Of a stretch of 64,000 bases of DNA, positions 1-7,936 are shown piece after piece; position 1 is the stretch's first letter; every line of letters begins with the position of its first letter. The position numbers and the translations under genes are program-made. Below the pieces are notes generated by a model. The model had not been told where the DNA came from. It saw only the letters and a list, made by a program, of their open reading frames with translations, and searched no databases. Location of the stretch: positions 42,856 through 106,855 of the forward strand of contig NZ_JANUXY010000008.1 in the NCBI RefSeq assembly GCF_024814435.1, given 5' to 3'. This DNA comes from Staphylococcus americanisciuri. GTDB lineage: Bacteria; Bacillota; Bacilli; Staphylococcales; Staphylococcaceae.

Positions 1-660
1 CATTTTCTTATCCCAAGCAATAAAGAAGTACTTGATTACAAAGAAAATGAAAGCTATTTTAAAAGTATTTCACGGGGTTATAAATATGTATGGAGTAATT
101 TATTATTAAAAACTTTATTAATTAGTTACTCAGTTCTCGTTTTATCCATTGGTGTATTTCAGTCGTTACAAATATATTACTTATCAAAAGATTTGCATTT
201 AAATACGTTTACAATCGGGCTAATCTTATCTTTAGGAAATATTGGAATGATATTTAGTGCTTTCTTATCTAAATTTATATCTAATAAATTAGGAGATTTA
301 ATTACCATTGCATTATCTTTATTCTGTTATTTTTTAGGATTCATTTTATATTTTCTAGCTAAGGACACTACATATTTATTAATATTTTTTGGGCAAACAC
401 TAATAAGTTTTGCTTTGCCTTTGTACAATGTTTGTGTGCTTTCTATAAGACAGACAATTATTCCAAATGAATTACTAGGAAGAACCACTTCTATATGGAG
501 ACTGGCAGGGAGAGGATTAATCCCTTTAGGATCATTGCTTGCTGCTTTTCTTTCATTGTATGTAAATGTAAAATATTTAATGCTTATAGCAGGATTAATT
601 TCATTAATTAGCGTTTTTATAATCTTGAATTGTCAAGATAAGTGCAACACAGTTGAATAA
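1..660 (+). CDS. MFS transporter, 5' end outside the window and 3' end altered
   Basis: The frame is open from base 1, so only the last 219 residues are visible. They contain several hydrophobic helices and the loop NELLGRTTSIWRLAGRG, which resembles the intracellular loop of DHA-type major facilitator drug exporters. The last hydrophobic helix is followed at once by a short tail (QDKCNTVE). That tail is read through what looks like the inverted 3' end of an IS30-family transposase, so the native C-terminus has probably been replaced. The substrate cannot be told. Family: likely; function of the altered product: unknown. Confidence 0.7.
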   Translation, partial: HFLIPSNKEVLDYKENESYFKSISRGYKYVWSNLLLKTLLISYSVLVLSIGVFQSLQIYYLSKDLHLNTFTIGLILSLGNIGMIFSAFLSKFISNKLGDLITIALSLFCYFLGFILYFLAKDTTYLLIFFGQTLISFALPLYNVCVLSIRQTIIPNELLGRTTSIWRLAGRGLIPLGSLLAAFLSLYVNVKYLMLIAGLISLISVFIILNCQDKCNTVE

Positions 661-1090
661 TATACTTCATAGGATGTTTTGAACCCAAGGCATTTTCGTG
701 GTCGTTTGTTCATTTCATCCACTTTACTTTGTATATACGCTTCTGATACATCATCAAATCATCAAGGTCACAACTCTTAGGAAAATACTCTCTAAGAAGT
801 CCATTTGTATTTTCATTCGTTCCTCGTTGCCAAGGATGATGGGGCAGTGGAAAATAAAACTTAACTTTTTCGAGTGTAGCAGAAATTTCAGCATATTTTG
901 CAAATTCCATCCCTCTATCAGGTGTAATTGAATGACAAGGTTGCCCCGTAAGACAGGAAATCATCTTGTCTTTTACAGAGGTAGAACCTTTCTTCTTGGC
1001 TTTAGAACTTAGAAGAAAACGACTTTTCCTGTCAACCAAAGTGACAAGGCAAGCGAAGAACGGTAGAATTCTTTTTTACTGTGTCCGTAA
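633..1090 (-). pseudogene. IS30-family transposase, C-terminal remnant
   Basis: The minus strand encodes the end of an IS30-type DDE domain: VDRKSRFLL, then TPDRGMEFA, then HPWQRGTNENTNGLLREYFP, which carries the last acidic residue and the usual HPWQRG-N-N signature. The reading is broken. Near 1050 the upstream frame (KKNSTVL) shifts into the VTLVDRKS frame. Near 720 the frame shifts again into MNKRPRKCLGFKTSYEV and ends with the family-like VLHLS at 633. The N-terminal helix-turn-helix part is absent. This is a dead element, not an active IS. Its 3' end overlaps the tail of the upstream MFS gene on the other strand. Confidence 0.8.
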
Positions 1091-1128
1091 TATTGACATA
1101 AATCCCAATGCTCCATTCTAATAAAAAT

Positions 1129-1578
1129 CTAGCATTTTTCCCAAATATACTTACTTATATTTTTAGGTGCTACTATATTTTTACTTTCTAGTTCATGTAT
1201 TTCATTCTTATTGAACCACTTCCAGCTTTTAAAAGAACTTTTTTCATTTTGAGACATTAACTCTATATTAATAGGTGTATCTGAGTTCAAAAAAATCTTA
1301 TAATATGTTTCTCTACTAATAAACGTTTCATTTTTTCCGTTAATTTTAACATCTAGTTCTAATTTTATATCGGTATTGTCTGGAATTATTACTATTCCTA
1401 ATTCTTCATATATTTCTCTCTTCAATGCTTCTTCAGAGCTTTCCCCTATTTCAATCCCTCCCCCTGGAGTAACCCATAAAATTTTCTCATCAATGACCTC
1501 TCTAAAAATAAACTGTTGCAATAAAACTTCATCTTTTTCATTAATTATAAAAGCTCTAGAACTTTCTCTAACTCTCAT
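1129..1578 (-). CDS. Nudix hydrolase
   Basis: 149 residues. The Nudix box is complete from about residue 39: GGGIEIGESSEEALKREIYE followed by ELG, with the expected G-x5-E-x7-REUxEExGU spacing, so metal binding and pyrophosphohydrolase activity should be intact. The substrate is not predictable. The start ATG follows AAGGAGGATCT, and its first base pair overlaps the stop of the protease remnant upstream (ATGA), so translation may be coupled to it. The gene is AT-rich like the neighbouring lantibiotic remnants and probably arrived or was rearranged with them. Family certain, role unknown. Confidence 0.85.
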   Translation of the reverse strand: MRVRESSRAFIINEKDEVLLQQFIFREVIDEKILWVTPGGGIEIGESSEEALKREIYEELGIVIIPDNTDIKLELDVKINGKNETFISRETYYKIFLNSDTPINIELMSQNEKSSFKSWKWFNKNEIHELESKNIVAPKNISKYIWEKC

Positions 1579-2526
1579 AGATCCTCCTTATTTAAAGTGT
1601 ATATTACTTCTGTCATGAATTCTAATGTCCACTCTTTCTTATTTTTTACATTTAATCCATCATTTTCAACTGCTGCAACAATAACACAACCTTTTTTGTG
1701 TGCATAGTTTACTGCTTTTCTGTATGCAATTAAATCAGGCTTATTATCTATCTGATTATTAGCATTGTTATTTATATAATAATCTCCCAAGCTTAAATTT
1801 ATAACATCGCACCATCATTAGCAGCTGTTATTATAGCTTTTATAATCCATGATGATTTAGCCGATTTAGTGCCAAATACCCTATACGATGAAATACCAAT
1901 ATTAGGTGCAACCCCCTTCATATTACCATTTGCAGCCACTTAACCAGCAACAAGAGTACCATGACCTAATTTATCTGTTAAATCATTTATATTACCACTC
2001 TCGTCACTTTCTTGACCATCAATACCTTTTTAGGAACAAAACTTTTACCATATAGAAAGTTCTCTTTAAGATCTTGATGCTCACTATATATTCCAGAATC
2101 TATAATTGCTACTATCGTATTCTTATTTCCCTCTGTAATAGCGTATGATTCACCATTATGAGTCACTAATTTCATATCCCATTGCAAATCCCAAGCTTTC
2201 GGTAATAATGATTTAACATCATTTCAACTAACTTTCGGAGGTGTAACCATTGACGTCGTATTATATGATTGAACAAATGGTAAATTCTCTATTTTCTTAG
2301 CTTTGTTTTCAGTAGTTATTACATCTACTAAGTTTACCTCTTTTATAGAAGTTTCAATTTTATTATTACTAATTTTTTCTATATCTTTTAATTTTTCTTT
2401 CCACTCTATATTATTTTCCAACAAAAACGTATAACTTTTTTCCCTAGGAATTTCTTGACCATGGCCATATAAAGGCACTGACCCAAATAAAATAAATATG
2501 ACCGTTAAAAGTGAAAATTTTTTCAT
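1575..2526 (-). pseudogene. Decayed lantibiotic leader peptidase (LanP/EpiP-like S8 protease)
   Basis: Read across three frames this is a subtilisin-like protease. A signal-peptide-like start (MKKFSLLTVIFILFGSV) and prodomain are followed by QWDMKLVT, the Asp region AIIDSGI, the His region GHGTLVAG, then DGADVINLSLG after repair of one base, and VIVAA(V/A)END near the oxyanion Asn. Lesions I can see: TGA at 2224-2226, a one-base slip in the A-run near 2030, TAA at 1940-1942 (probably from CAA) and a one-base loss near 1808. The catalytic Ser segment is missing: the frame ends after KKEWTLEFM. The QWDMK-VT and LSLG motifs resemble EpiP, which removes the lantibiotic leader outside the cell. 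It lies 3' of a lanRK-like pair on the same strand. Confidence 0.8.
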
Positions 2527-2530
2527 TTCT

Positions 2531-3922
2531 TCACCTTTTATTTTCTGGATTATTTTCCCCTCTAAAAAAGATGGTTACACATGCTTTATTTTCCTTATTT
2601 TCTATAAATAATTCGGAATTCATTTTTTTCAACATAATATTAGACATATACAACCCTAGTCCAAAATGGTTTTTATCTCTCTCATTTTTTTTTGAATAGA
2701 ACGGGATAAATTCTTGTCTCAAATAGTCATCAGGAAACTGAGAACCGGTATTTGCTATTTGTAAAGATATTTTATTATCGTATGATTTCAAGTCTATTTG
2801 TAGTTCACCACTCACATCTATATGCTCTAATGCGTTAGAAATAATATTTTGTAGCACTCTGTTTAGCATCATATTATCACCATTTACATAGTAATTTTCA
2901 TTACTATAAAGAAATTTTACCTGTGCATTTTTTTTCTCAATCAAAGACTGAAATTCTTTCAATTGATAAAATATTACATCCTGTATATTTATAGGTTCTA
3001 TTGTACTCGAGTAGTTGTGTAGATTTAATTTTGATATTGTTAATAATTCAGTAAGTAAATTATCTATTCTAGAAATCTCTGATAATATAATGTTGGAACG
3101 AGACTGAATATTTATATTTTGGCACTCAGATAACATAATCATTTCCGTTTCAGCGCTTATAATTGTTAACGGCGTTTTTATGTCATGCGCAACAGAGGAA
3201 AATAAATTGTTTTGTACCTCTATTTTTTCTACTTGCTTATCTAAAAGAATTTTTAATTTATCTTTCATTAAATTAATTCTATTTGCTAATTCTTGAAACT
3301 CCTCTTCTTTAAATTCTCTCAAATTCTTATCAAAAATCCCTTTTTCTATATACTTTAGATAGGATGTCACTTCATAAAAGTTACTACTTATTTCTCTATA
3401 CAATCGCGAAGTATAATACACTAGAAATACAGTGAACCAAAATACTGGAGTAATTAATAACAAATTTTGAGCAATACTATTAAATTTATCTACGTACATA
3501 TTTCCTGTTGAAAATGCGGGGTAAATAGCAATTATTTTTATTTCATTATCTAAAATTTCCACTTTATATTTTATGTTTTTATCAACAAAGGAATTCGATG
3601 TCCCAATTTTTTCTAGTTCCTTATGACTCTTTATTCCATAACCCTTACTATTTTTAATTAATTTGTTTTTGTAATAAATAGCATAGATGAACTTAGAATC
3701 TTCTTGTTTTATTTTTATTTCTTCATTTCGTCTGATAAGATCTTTATTTTTTTCAACTTCTTTTTTAATATTTTCATAATGTATCCGCTCATAATAATCT
3801 CTCGGGTAAATATTAACCCATAAAACCCATAATAGTATAGATATAACTATTGATATTAATGTCATTATTACGATTTTTATTGTATTAAAAATAAATAGTT
3901 TTCTTAAAGATCTATTTTTCAT
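2531..3922 (-). CDS. Sensor histidine kinase of the lantibiotic-type locus (LanK-like)
   Basis: About 463 residues. There are two membrane helices (about residues 10-35 and 150-175) around an extracytoplasmic loop of some 115 residues, then a linker. The H-box is SSVAHDIKTPLTII, the N-box RVLQNIISNALEHI and the G-box HFGLGLYMSN. The start is placed at the ATG at 3922 because GGGAGG lies 6 bases upstream; it overlaps the response-regulator stop, so the pair is co-translated. A longer frame to 3952 has no ribosome site. By position next to an EpiP-like remnant and LanFEG genes it probably sensed a lantibiotic; this is inference. The gene looks intact. Confidence 0.85.
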   Translation of the reverse strand: MKNRSLRKLFIFNTIKIVIMTLISIVISILLWVLWVNIYPRDYYERIHYENIKKEVEKNKDLIRRNEEIKIKQEDSKFIYAIYYKNKLIKNSKGYGIKSHKELEKIGTSNSFVDKNIKYKVEILDNEIKIIAIYPAFSTGNMYVDKFNSIAQNLLLITPVFWFTVFLVYYTSRLYREISSNFYEVTSYLKYIEKGIFDKNLREFKEEEFQELANRINLMKDKLKILLDKQVEKIEVQNNLFSSVAHDIKTPLTIISAETEMIMLSECQNINIQSRSNIILSEISRIDNLLTELLTISKLNLHNYSSTIEPINIQDVIFYQLKEFQSLIEKKNAQVKFLYSNENYYVNGDNMMLNRVLQNIISNALEHIDVSGELQIDLKSYDNKISLQIANTGSQFPDDYLRQEFIPFYSKKNERDKNHFGLGLYMSNIMLKKMNSELFIENKENKACVTIFFRGENNPENKR

Positions 3923-4601
3923 TCTTTGCCTCCCATAAATAGCCAAATCCATATTTAGTTTGAATATATGTCATATTGGGATCGGATACTAATAACTTTC
4001 TTCTTATTTTTTTTATATGCTCTGTAACAGTGCTTATATTACTTTCATTATTATATCCCCATATACTTTCGAATAATAATTCTTTGCTAATTGATTGCCT
4101 TTTATTTCTTACCAATTTTTCAATTATCAAATACTCTTTTTTAGTAAATTCACATACCTTACCATTAACCATTATTTCTTTTTTTTCAGTATTGATAACT
4201 AAATTTCCAGTGATTAACTTTGTTCCTTTTGAGTAATTAGTTCTTTTTTCTCTTCTTAAATGAACATCGACTTTAACTTTTAGTTGCCTTAAACTAAATG
4301 GCTTAGTTATATAGTCATCTACACCACATTCCAAAGCATTAATTATGTCATCCTCTAACCCTAAAGCACTCACAAAAATAATTGGAATATTCGTGTTATC
4401 TCTTATTTTTTTACATATATCAATACCATTAATATCAGGCAACATAACATCTAAAAGTATCAAATCAATTTTTTTACTTTTATACTTACAAAATTCCTCA
4501 AATGAATGTGCTATAGTCAATTTGTAACCAAATGACTCTAAATACTCAGATACAACACTCGAAATTCTATCATCATCTTCAACATAAATAATATTACTCA
4601 T
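3912..4601 (-). CDS. OmpR-family response regulator (LanR-like)
   Basis: 229 residues. The receiver domain has the acidic pocket VEDDD, the phospho-acceptor Asp in LILLDVMLPDING, and the conserved Lys in YITKPFS. The winged-helix DNA-binding domain (about 130-225) ends TYIQTKYGFGYLW. It is followed directly and with overlap by its kinase. The likely regulon is the divergent immunity operon starting at 5260 and the leader-peptide gene at 5068, as with NisRK and SpaRK; this is inferred from context. No lesion is visible. Confidence 0.88.
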   Translation of the reverse strand: MSNIIYVEDDDRISSVVSEYLESFGYKLTIAHSFEEFCKYKSKKIDLILLDVMLPDINGIDICKKIRDNTNIPIIFVSALGLEDDIINALECGVDDYITKPFSLRQLKVKVDVHLRREKRTNYSKGTKLITGNLVINTEKKEIMVNGKVCEFTKKEYLIIEKLVRNKRQSISKELLFESIWGYNNESNISTVTEHIKKIRRKLLVSDPNMTYIQTKYGFGYLWEAKNEK

Positions 4602-4827
4602 TATTAAGCGGCTGAGACATAACTAATTAGTGTAGGATCCAATCAAATATATCCAAAAGAAGAAATTTTGATAGAACTGCTCAAATTCAGCAACTTGAGA
4701 AATTGATTTCGTTTATCATCCAGTTCTAATCAAAACGCCGGTCTCTTTTATCTCAACCTCCACCTCCTCTGTTATATTTAAGATAAAATAAAGAGTCTAA
4801 TTTAACAATAATGGTATGTCTCAATCA
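4602..4827. other. Gap between lantibiotic remnant and regulator gene
   Basis: No open frame with a ribosome site is seen. The minus strand carries an AGGAGGTGGAGG run at about 4760-4772 that is not followed by a usable start. The stretch looks like scarred DNA left by deletion of biosynthetic genes. Confidence 0.4.
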
Positions 4828-4941
4828 TTAAATTTTTTCTTCTAAGGTTAGTAAATCTAATGATATGCTAGTTGCTCCATCTAAAAGTCCAATTGTATTA
4901 ATATTCTTTTTACTTTCACCTAGAATACTTTCAATATTAAA
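4828..4941 (-). pseudogene. Possible 3' scrap of a lantibiotic cyclase (LanC-like) gene
   Basis: Directly after the stop of the leader-like peptide, one frame over, 37 codons stay open to a TAA at 4828. They include TIGLLDGATSISLDLLTLEE. The pattern LLxGxxxIxLxLL resembles the glycine-rich helical repeats of LanC cyclases. A one-base change in the T-run at about 4940 would join it to the leader ORF, which suggests a deletion fused the start of lanA to the end of a downstream gene. The match is short, so the family call is weak. Confidence 0.35.
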
Positions 4942-5068
4942 AAACAAAAGGGATTTCATCATCATAATATGTCCAACCAATATCTTTTATTCTTTTAGCT
5001 TCTTCCTCACTGTTAGAATTATCACTAGTTCTTAAATCCAAATCAAAATCGTCATACTTTGGCATCAT
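4937..5068 (-). CDS. Lantibiotic-like leader peptide with no core (lanA remnant)
   Basis: 43 codons, with a strong AAAGGAG 7 bases before the ATG. It begins MMPKYDDFDLDLRTSDNSNS. The YDDFDLD block is the FNLD/FDLD box recognised by class I lantibiotic dehydratases, and the start closely resembles the subtilin leader (MSKFDDFDLD). After about residue 30 there is no Ser/Thr/Cys-rich core; the frame runs into DIGWTYYDDEIPFVF and stops. It therefore looks like a precursor whose core was deleted. It may still be expressed, since it keeps its ribosome site and sits upstream of the lanRK-like genes. Confidence 0.6.
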   Translation of the reverse strand: MMPKYDDFDLDLRTSDNSNSEEEAKRIKDIGWTYYDDEIPFVF

Positions 5069-5259
5069 TCTCTTCTCCTTTAATTTTTTTGTAATCGATT
5101 ACAGTTTAAGAATAATATTTGAATATAAACTTTTTATAAAGTAATTGCGAATTTTTCGAAAATATACAATGAATTCCTATATTTTCTTATCAATTTATAA
5201 ATTCTTTATTTTTCTACTTTAAAGTGAATATTACCAAAATAGAAATGAGGGGAATTTTT

Positions 5260-5961
5260 ATGCGATATATATTAGAAGCAAAAAATATTTCAAAACAATA
5301 TGGCAAAGAACTCGTCGTAAACAATGTTAATATTCATGTAGAAGAGAACACCATATATGGTTTAGTAGGACCTAATGGTGCAGGTAAGTCTACTATCTTA
5401 AAAATGATAACAGGCAATACTAAACACACACACGGCAGCATTCTCTACATGGGAAAACAAAATATTAAAACTATAACTATTGGATCATTAATTGAAGAGC
5501 CTGCTATTTATAAAAACTTAACTGCCGAGGAAAATCTAATGGTTTTTGCAAAACTTTTTAACGTCCCATTAAACAGAATTCAAGAAGTTTTAAAAATAGT
5601 TAATTTAAAAAACACTAAAAATAAAAAGACTGCTCAATTTTCATTAGGAATGAAACAGAGATTGGGTATCGCTATGGCATTGTTAACTAGTCCTAAATTA
5701 TTAGTTTTAGATGAGCCAACAAATGGGTTAGATCCAGTTGGAATTAAAGAATTACGAGAACTCATAAAATCTTTTCCAGAAATCGGAATAACAGTTATCG
5801 TATCCAGCCATAATTTAGCAGAAATTCAGCATATGACAAAATTCGTTGGTATTCTCAATCAAGGTACCCTAAAATACGAGGGTCAAATCCCAGAGAATTT
5901 AGACTTAGAAAACTTCTTCCTAAATATATTGTACGGAGAGGCGTGTGAAAATAATGTTTAA
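5260..5961 (+). CDS. Lantibiotic immunity ABC transporter, ATPase (LanF-like)
   Basis: 233 residues. Walker A is GPNGAGKST, the signature is FSLGMKQRLGIAMA and Walker B is LLVLDEPTNGLDP, with the switch His in VSSHNL. SLGMKQR and the short single-domain build match NukF/SpaF/EpiF ATPases that pump lantibiotics off the membrane. The start is set at ATG 5260 after GAGGGGA; a GTG frame reaches to 5224. It overlaps the first permease gene. The two following permeases complete a LanFEG set. The operon is divergent from the lanRK side, with about 190 bp of AT-rich promoter DNA between. Intact. Confidence 0.85.
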   Translation: MRYILEAKNISKQYGKELVVNNVNIHVEENTIYGLVGPNGAGKSTILKMITGNTKHTHGSILYMGKQNIKTITIGSLIEEPAIYKNLTAEENLMVFAKLFNVPLNRIQEVLKIVNLKNTKNKKTAQFSLGMKQRLGIAMALLTSPKLLVLDEPTNGLDPVGIKELRELIKSFPEIGITVIVSSHNLAEIQHMTKFVGILNQGTLKYEGQIPENLDLENFFLNILYGEACENNV

Positions 5962-6700
5962 CTATATTTTTGTAGAGCATTTAAAAGGGAAAAGAACCTT
6001 TAGTCATAAATTCATCATTATCTATCCTTTACTAATTTCTCTTTTGTGTATTCCGTTTACTAAATTAATGTATTCAGATATAAATTATTTTGTTCCGTTA
6101 ATTTATAATTGGTGGCCGACTTTATTCCTTCCGATTGGTTTAAGTGTATTGGTTTATCAAAGTTTAGATAAAGAAGTCAAAGCATCTTCGGACAAGTATT
6201 TCTTTTTATTAGATACACGGCTAATCTGGTTATCAAAAATTTTGCTAATATCTGTTTATTCTTTGATTGGAAATTTAAATATAGCTATATTTTCAATTAT
6301 TATCCAGTTTGTACTATACGGTGCTAATGTTCAGATACTTAACATTTTATTTGCATCTTTAGTCTTATGGATTACAACACTATTTATTATTCCGTTGTCG
6401 ATGATGATTGGCAGATTATTTAGACCACTATCCATAATTATTTTTAACGTTATTGGTATGTGTGTATCAATGTTTACTGTATCAAATTCATACTGGTACT
6501 TCATACCTTGGTCTTGGTCTCTAAGAATCATAACACCAATTGTCAAAACCAGACCAAACGGCACTTTATTACCCGAGAATGATGTTCTAAATGATACAAC
6601 AATCATTTTACCTGGTTGCTTTCTCGCAATTTTCGCTTTTTCCATACTAACAATTGCTGCAATCATGTTATTAAAAGGGAAACGAGGAGATCAATCATGA
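5954..6700 (+). CDS. Lantibiotic immunity ABC transporter permease (LanE-like)
   Basis: 248 residues, about six hydrophobic helices, beginning FNYIFVEHLKGKRTFSHKF. The basic N-terminus followed by a first helix with LISLLCIP, and the WSWSLR motif before the last helices, are typical of LanE/MutE permeases. ATG 5954 follows GGAGAGG at a workable distance, and the gene overlaps lanF by 8 bases and the next permease by ATGA. Membrane partner of the LanF-like ATPase. Family by gene order and shape rather than by a catalytic motif. Confidence 0.75.
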   Translation: MFNYIFVEHLKGKRTFSHKFIIIYPLLISLLCIPFTKLMYSDINYFVPLIYNWWPTLFLPIGLSVLVYQSLDKEVKASSDKYFFLLDTRLIWLSKILLISVYSLIGNLNIAIFSIIIQFVLYGANVQILNILFASLVLWITTLFIIPLSMMIGRLFRPLSIIIFNVIGMCVSMFTVSNSYWYFIPWSWSLRIITPIVKTRPNGTLLPENDVLNDTTIILPGCFLAIFAFSILTIAAIMLLKGKRGDQS

Positions 6701-7434
6701 TTAACTATTCAATACACGCAGAATATCTTAAAATAAAAAGATCTTCCTTTAAAAGATTTCTAATTATTTTTCCAATATCATTTAATATTTTGATACTAGG
6801 CTATATATTTTTAACAAAGCAAAGTATAACTAACGATAAGTTTTTTTTTAATTACTTTTCAATACTAACTTTCTTACTCCCAGCAGTAGTATGCTTTTTA
6901 ATGACGTTATTATGGGATATCGAAAAAGAACCTAGTAATCTAAAAAATATTTTGGGTTTAGGTGGCTACCATCAAAAGTTAATAAGTTTAAAATTTATTT
7001 TTGCATTTCTTACTATTACTTTGATGTATTTAGTAAACCTATTTTTTACTATTATTATTTTTATTATATTGAAAACCGGTATTGATGTTATCGTACATTT
7101 CATATTTGGCTATCTCATTTGTTGGGCACTATTCTTAACCACTTTTGTAATATTTTATTTTATGAACATCCTTTTTAGTTTTACGACCATGATGCTTATA
7201 GCCGCTACTGGATCACTATTAACTGCAATTGTAGGATTGACATCTTTAGGAAATAGTTTTTGGTTGCTTGTTCCATTTTCTTGGTCTTCTAGAATGACAA
7301 CGTTGTTAGCTAATAACGATCACGTAATCCCAATAATTATTGCAAATAAAATATTAATTATTATTTTAGTGTTGAGTGCTATACCATCATATTACCTTTT
7401 AAAATCAATAACATTATTTATCATAAGAAGATAG
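6697..7434 (+). CDS. Lantibiotic immunity ABC transporter permease (LanG-like)
   Basis: 245 residues, about six membrane helices, starting MINYSIHAEYLKIKRSSFKR. Like the preceding permease it carries a PFSWSSRM block before the last helices, which suggests the two arose by duplication, as LanE and LanG did. GAGGAG lies 7 bases before ATG 6697, which is inside the LanE stop. A long upstream extension of this frame (to 6616) lies within lanE and is not used. A strong terminator follows, closing a three-gene immunity operon. Confidence 0.75.
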   Translation: MINYSIHAEYLKIKRSSFKRFLIIFPISFNILILGYIFLTKQSITNDKFFFNYFSILTFLLPAVVCFLMTLLWDIEKEPSNLKNILGLGGYHQKLISLKFIFAFLTITLMYLVNLFFTIIIFIILKTGIDVIVHFIFGYLICWALFLTTFVIFYFMNILFSFTTMMLIAATGSLLTAIVGLTSLGNSFWLLVPFSWSSRMTTLLANNDHVIPIIIANKILIIILVLSAIPSYYLLKSITLFIIRR

Positions 7435-7443
7435 AATATAATA

Positions 7444-7486
7444 AAGTCCTGATTAATCAATTGATACGCTTAATCAGGACTTTTCC
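7444..7486 (+). terminator. Terminator of the immunity operon
   Basis: The arms AAGTCCTGATTAA and TTAATCAGGACTT form a 13-bp stem with a 12-13 base loop, followed by TTTCC. It lies 10 bases after the last permease stop. Confidence 0.8.
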
Positions 7487-7526
7487 TTGATAGTGCTATA
7501 TTCATTGTCTTTGTCATTTATAAAAT

Positions 7527-7800
7527 CTAAAAAAAGTTAACAATATTATCTAGTATACTAATAACGAGCATTACTTTTTGTTTCTCTAATATATCAAACA
7601 GTAATTCATATACTGGTGCTAATAAAATAACTGTGAAGAAACTGAACCAGACATTTTGAAAGACGCTGATACGACTAGTTAATACTGTGATCATCCATGA
7701 CAATAGATTGAAGACAAAAGATACCTCGTGCTTACTCCCTATCCAACTGACAAGTGAAACAATGATATTCAAAAAGCGCCCAATCACAAAGGACTGTACG
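7527..7800 (-). pseudogene. Truncated copy of the neighbouring membrane-protein gene
   Basis: About 90 hydrophobic residues that align with the C-terminal half of the gene at 7937-8461: SVFQNVWFSFFTVILLAPVY matches SVSQNIWINMFSMLISAVLY, and LFDILEKQKVMLVI matches YSIIEKRKALIIV. Toward its 5' end the homology stops where the dispersed repeat (7791-7886) begins, and the open frame only continues by using repeat bases (TTG at 7817). The N-terminal half is therefore lost. Product probably non-functional. Confidence 0.6.
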
Positions 7801-7886
7801 CTAAATGATAACAGCAACTTAGCTGGAACTATATGATAAATAAAACTAGGTACTTATTATTATCTTTCCATCTCAAAAGCTGAACA
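7791..7886 (+). repeat. Dispersed intergenic repeat, copy A
   Basis: About 96 bp shared with 24951-25049 (inverted) and 36168-36270. Shared blocks are GGACTGTACGCTAAA at the left, AATAAAACTAGGTACTTAT in the middle and TATCTTTCCATC...AAAAGCTGAACA at the right. In this copy it forms the broken end of the truncated membrane-protein gene. No open frame or long terminal inverted repeat is seen, so it is likely a small non-autonomous or REP-like element. Confidence 0.7.
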
Positions 7887-7936
7887 TCCTGAGAAATTGA
7901 GCTTCCTGTTCTGCTCCCGGCTTTTAATTTAACTCA

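Noticed and set aside
698..931. Plus-strand ORF of 77 codons opposite the transposase remnant
   Set aside because: It is the reverse reading of the IS30 remnant, without a ribosome site or protein-like pattern.
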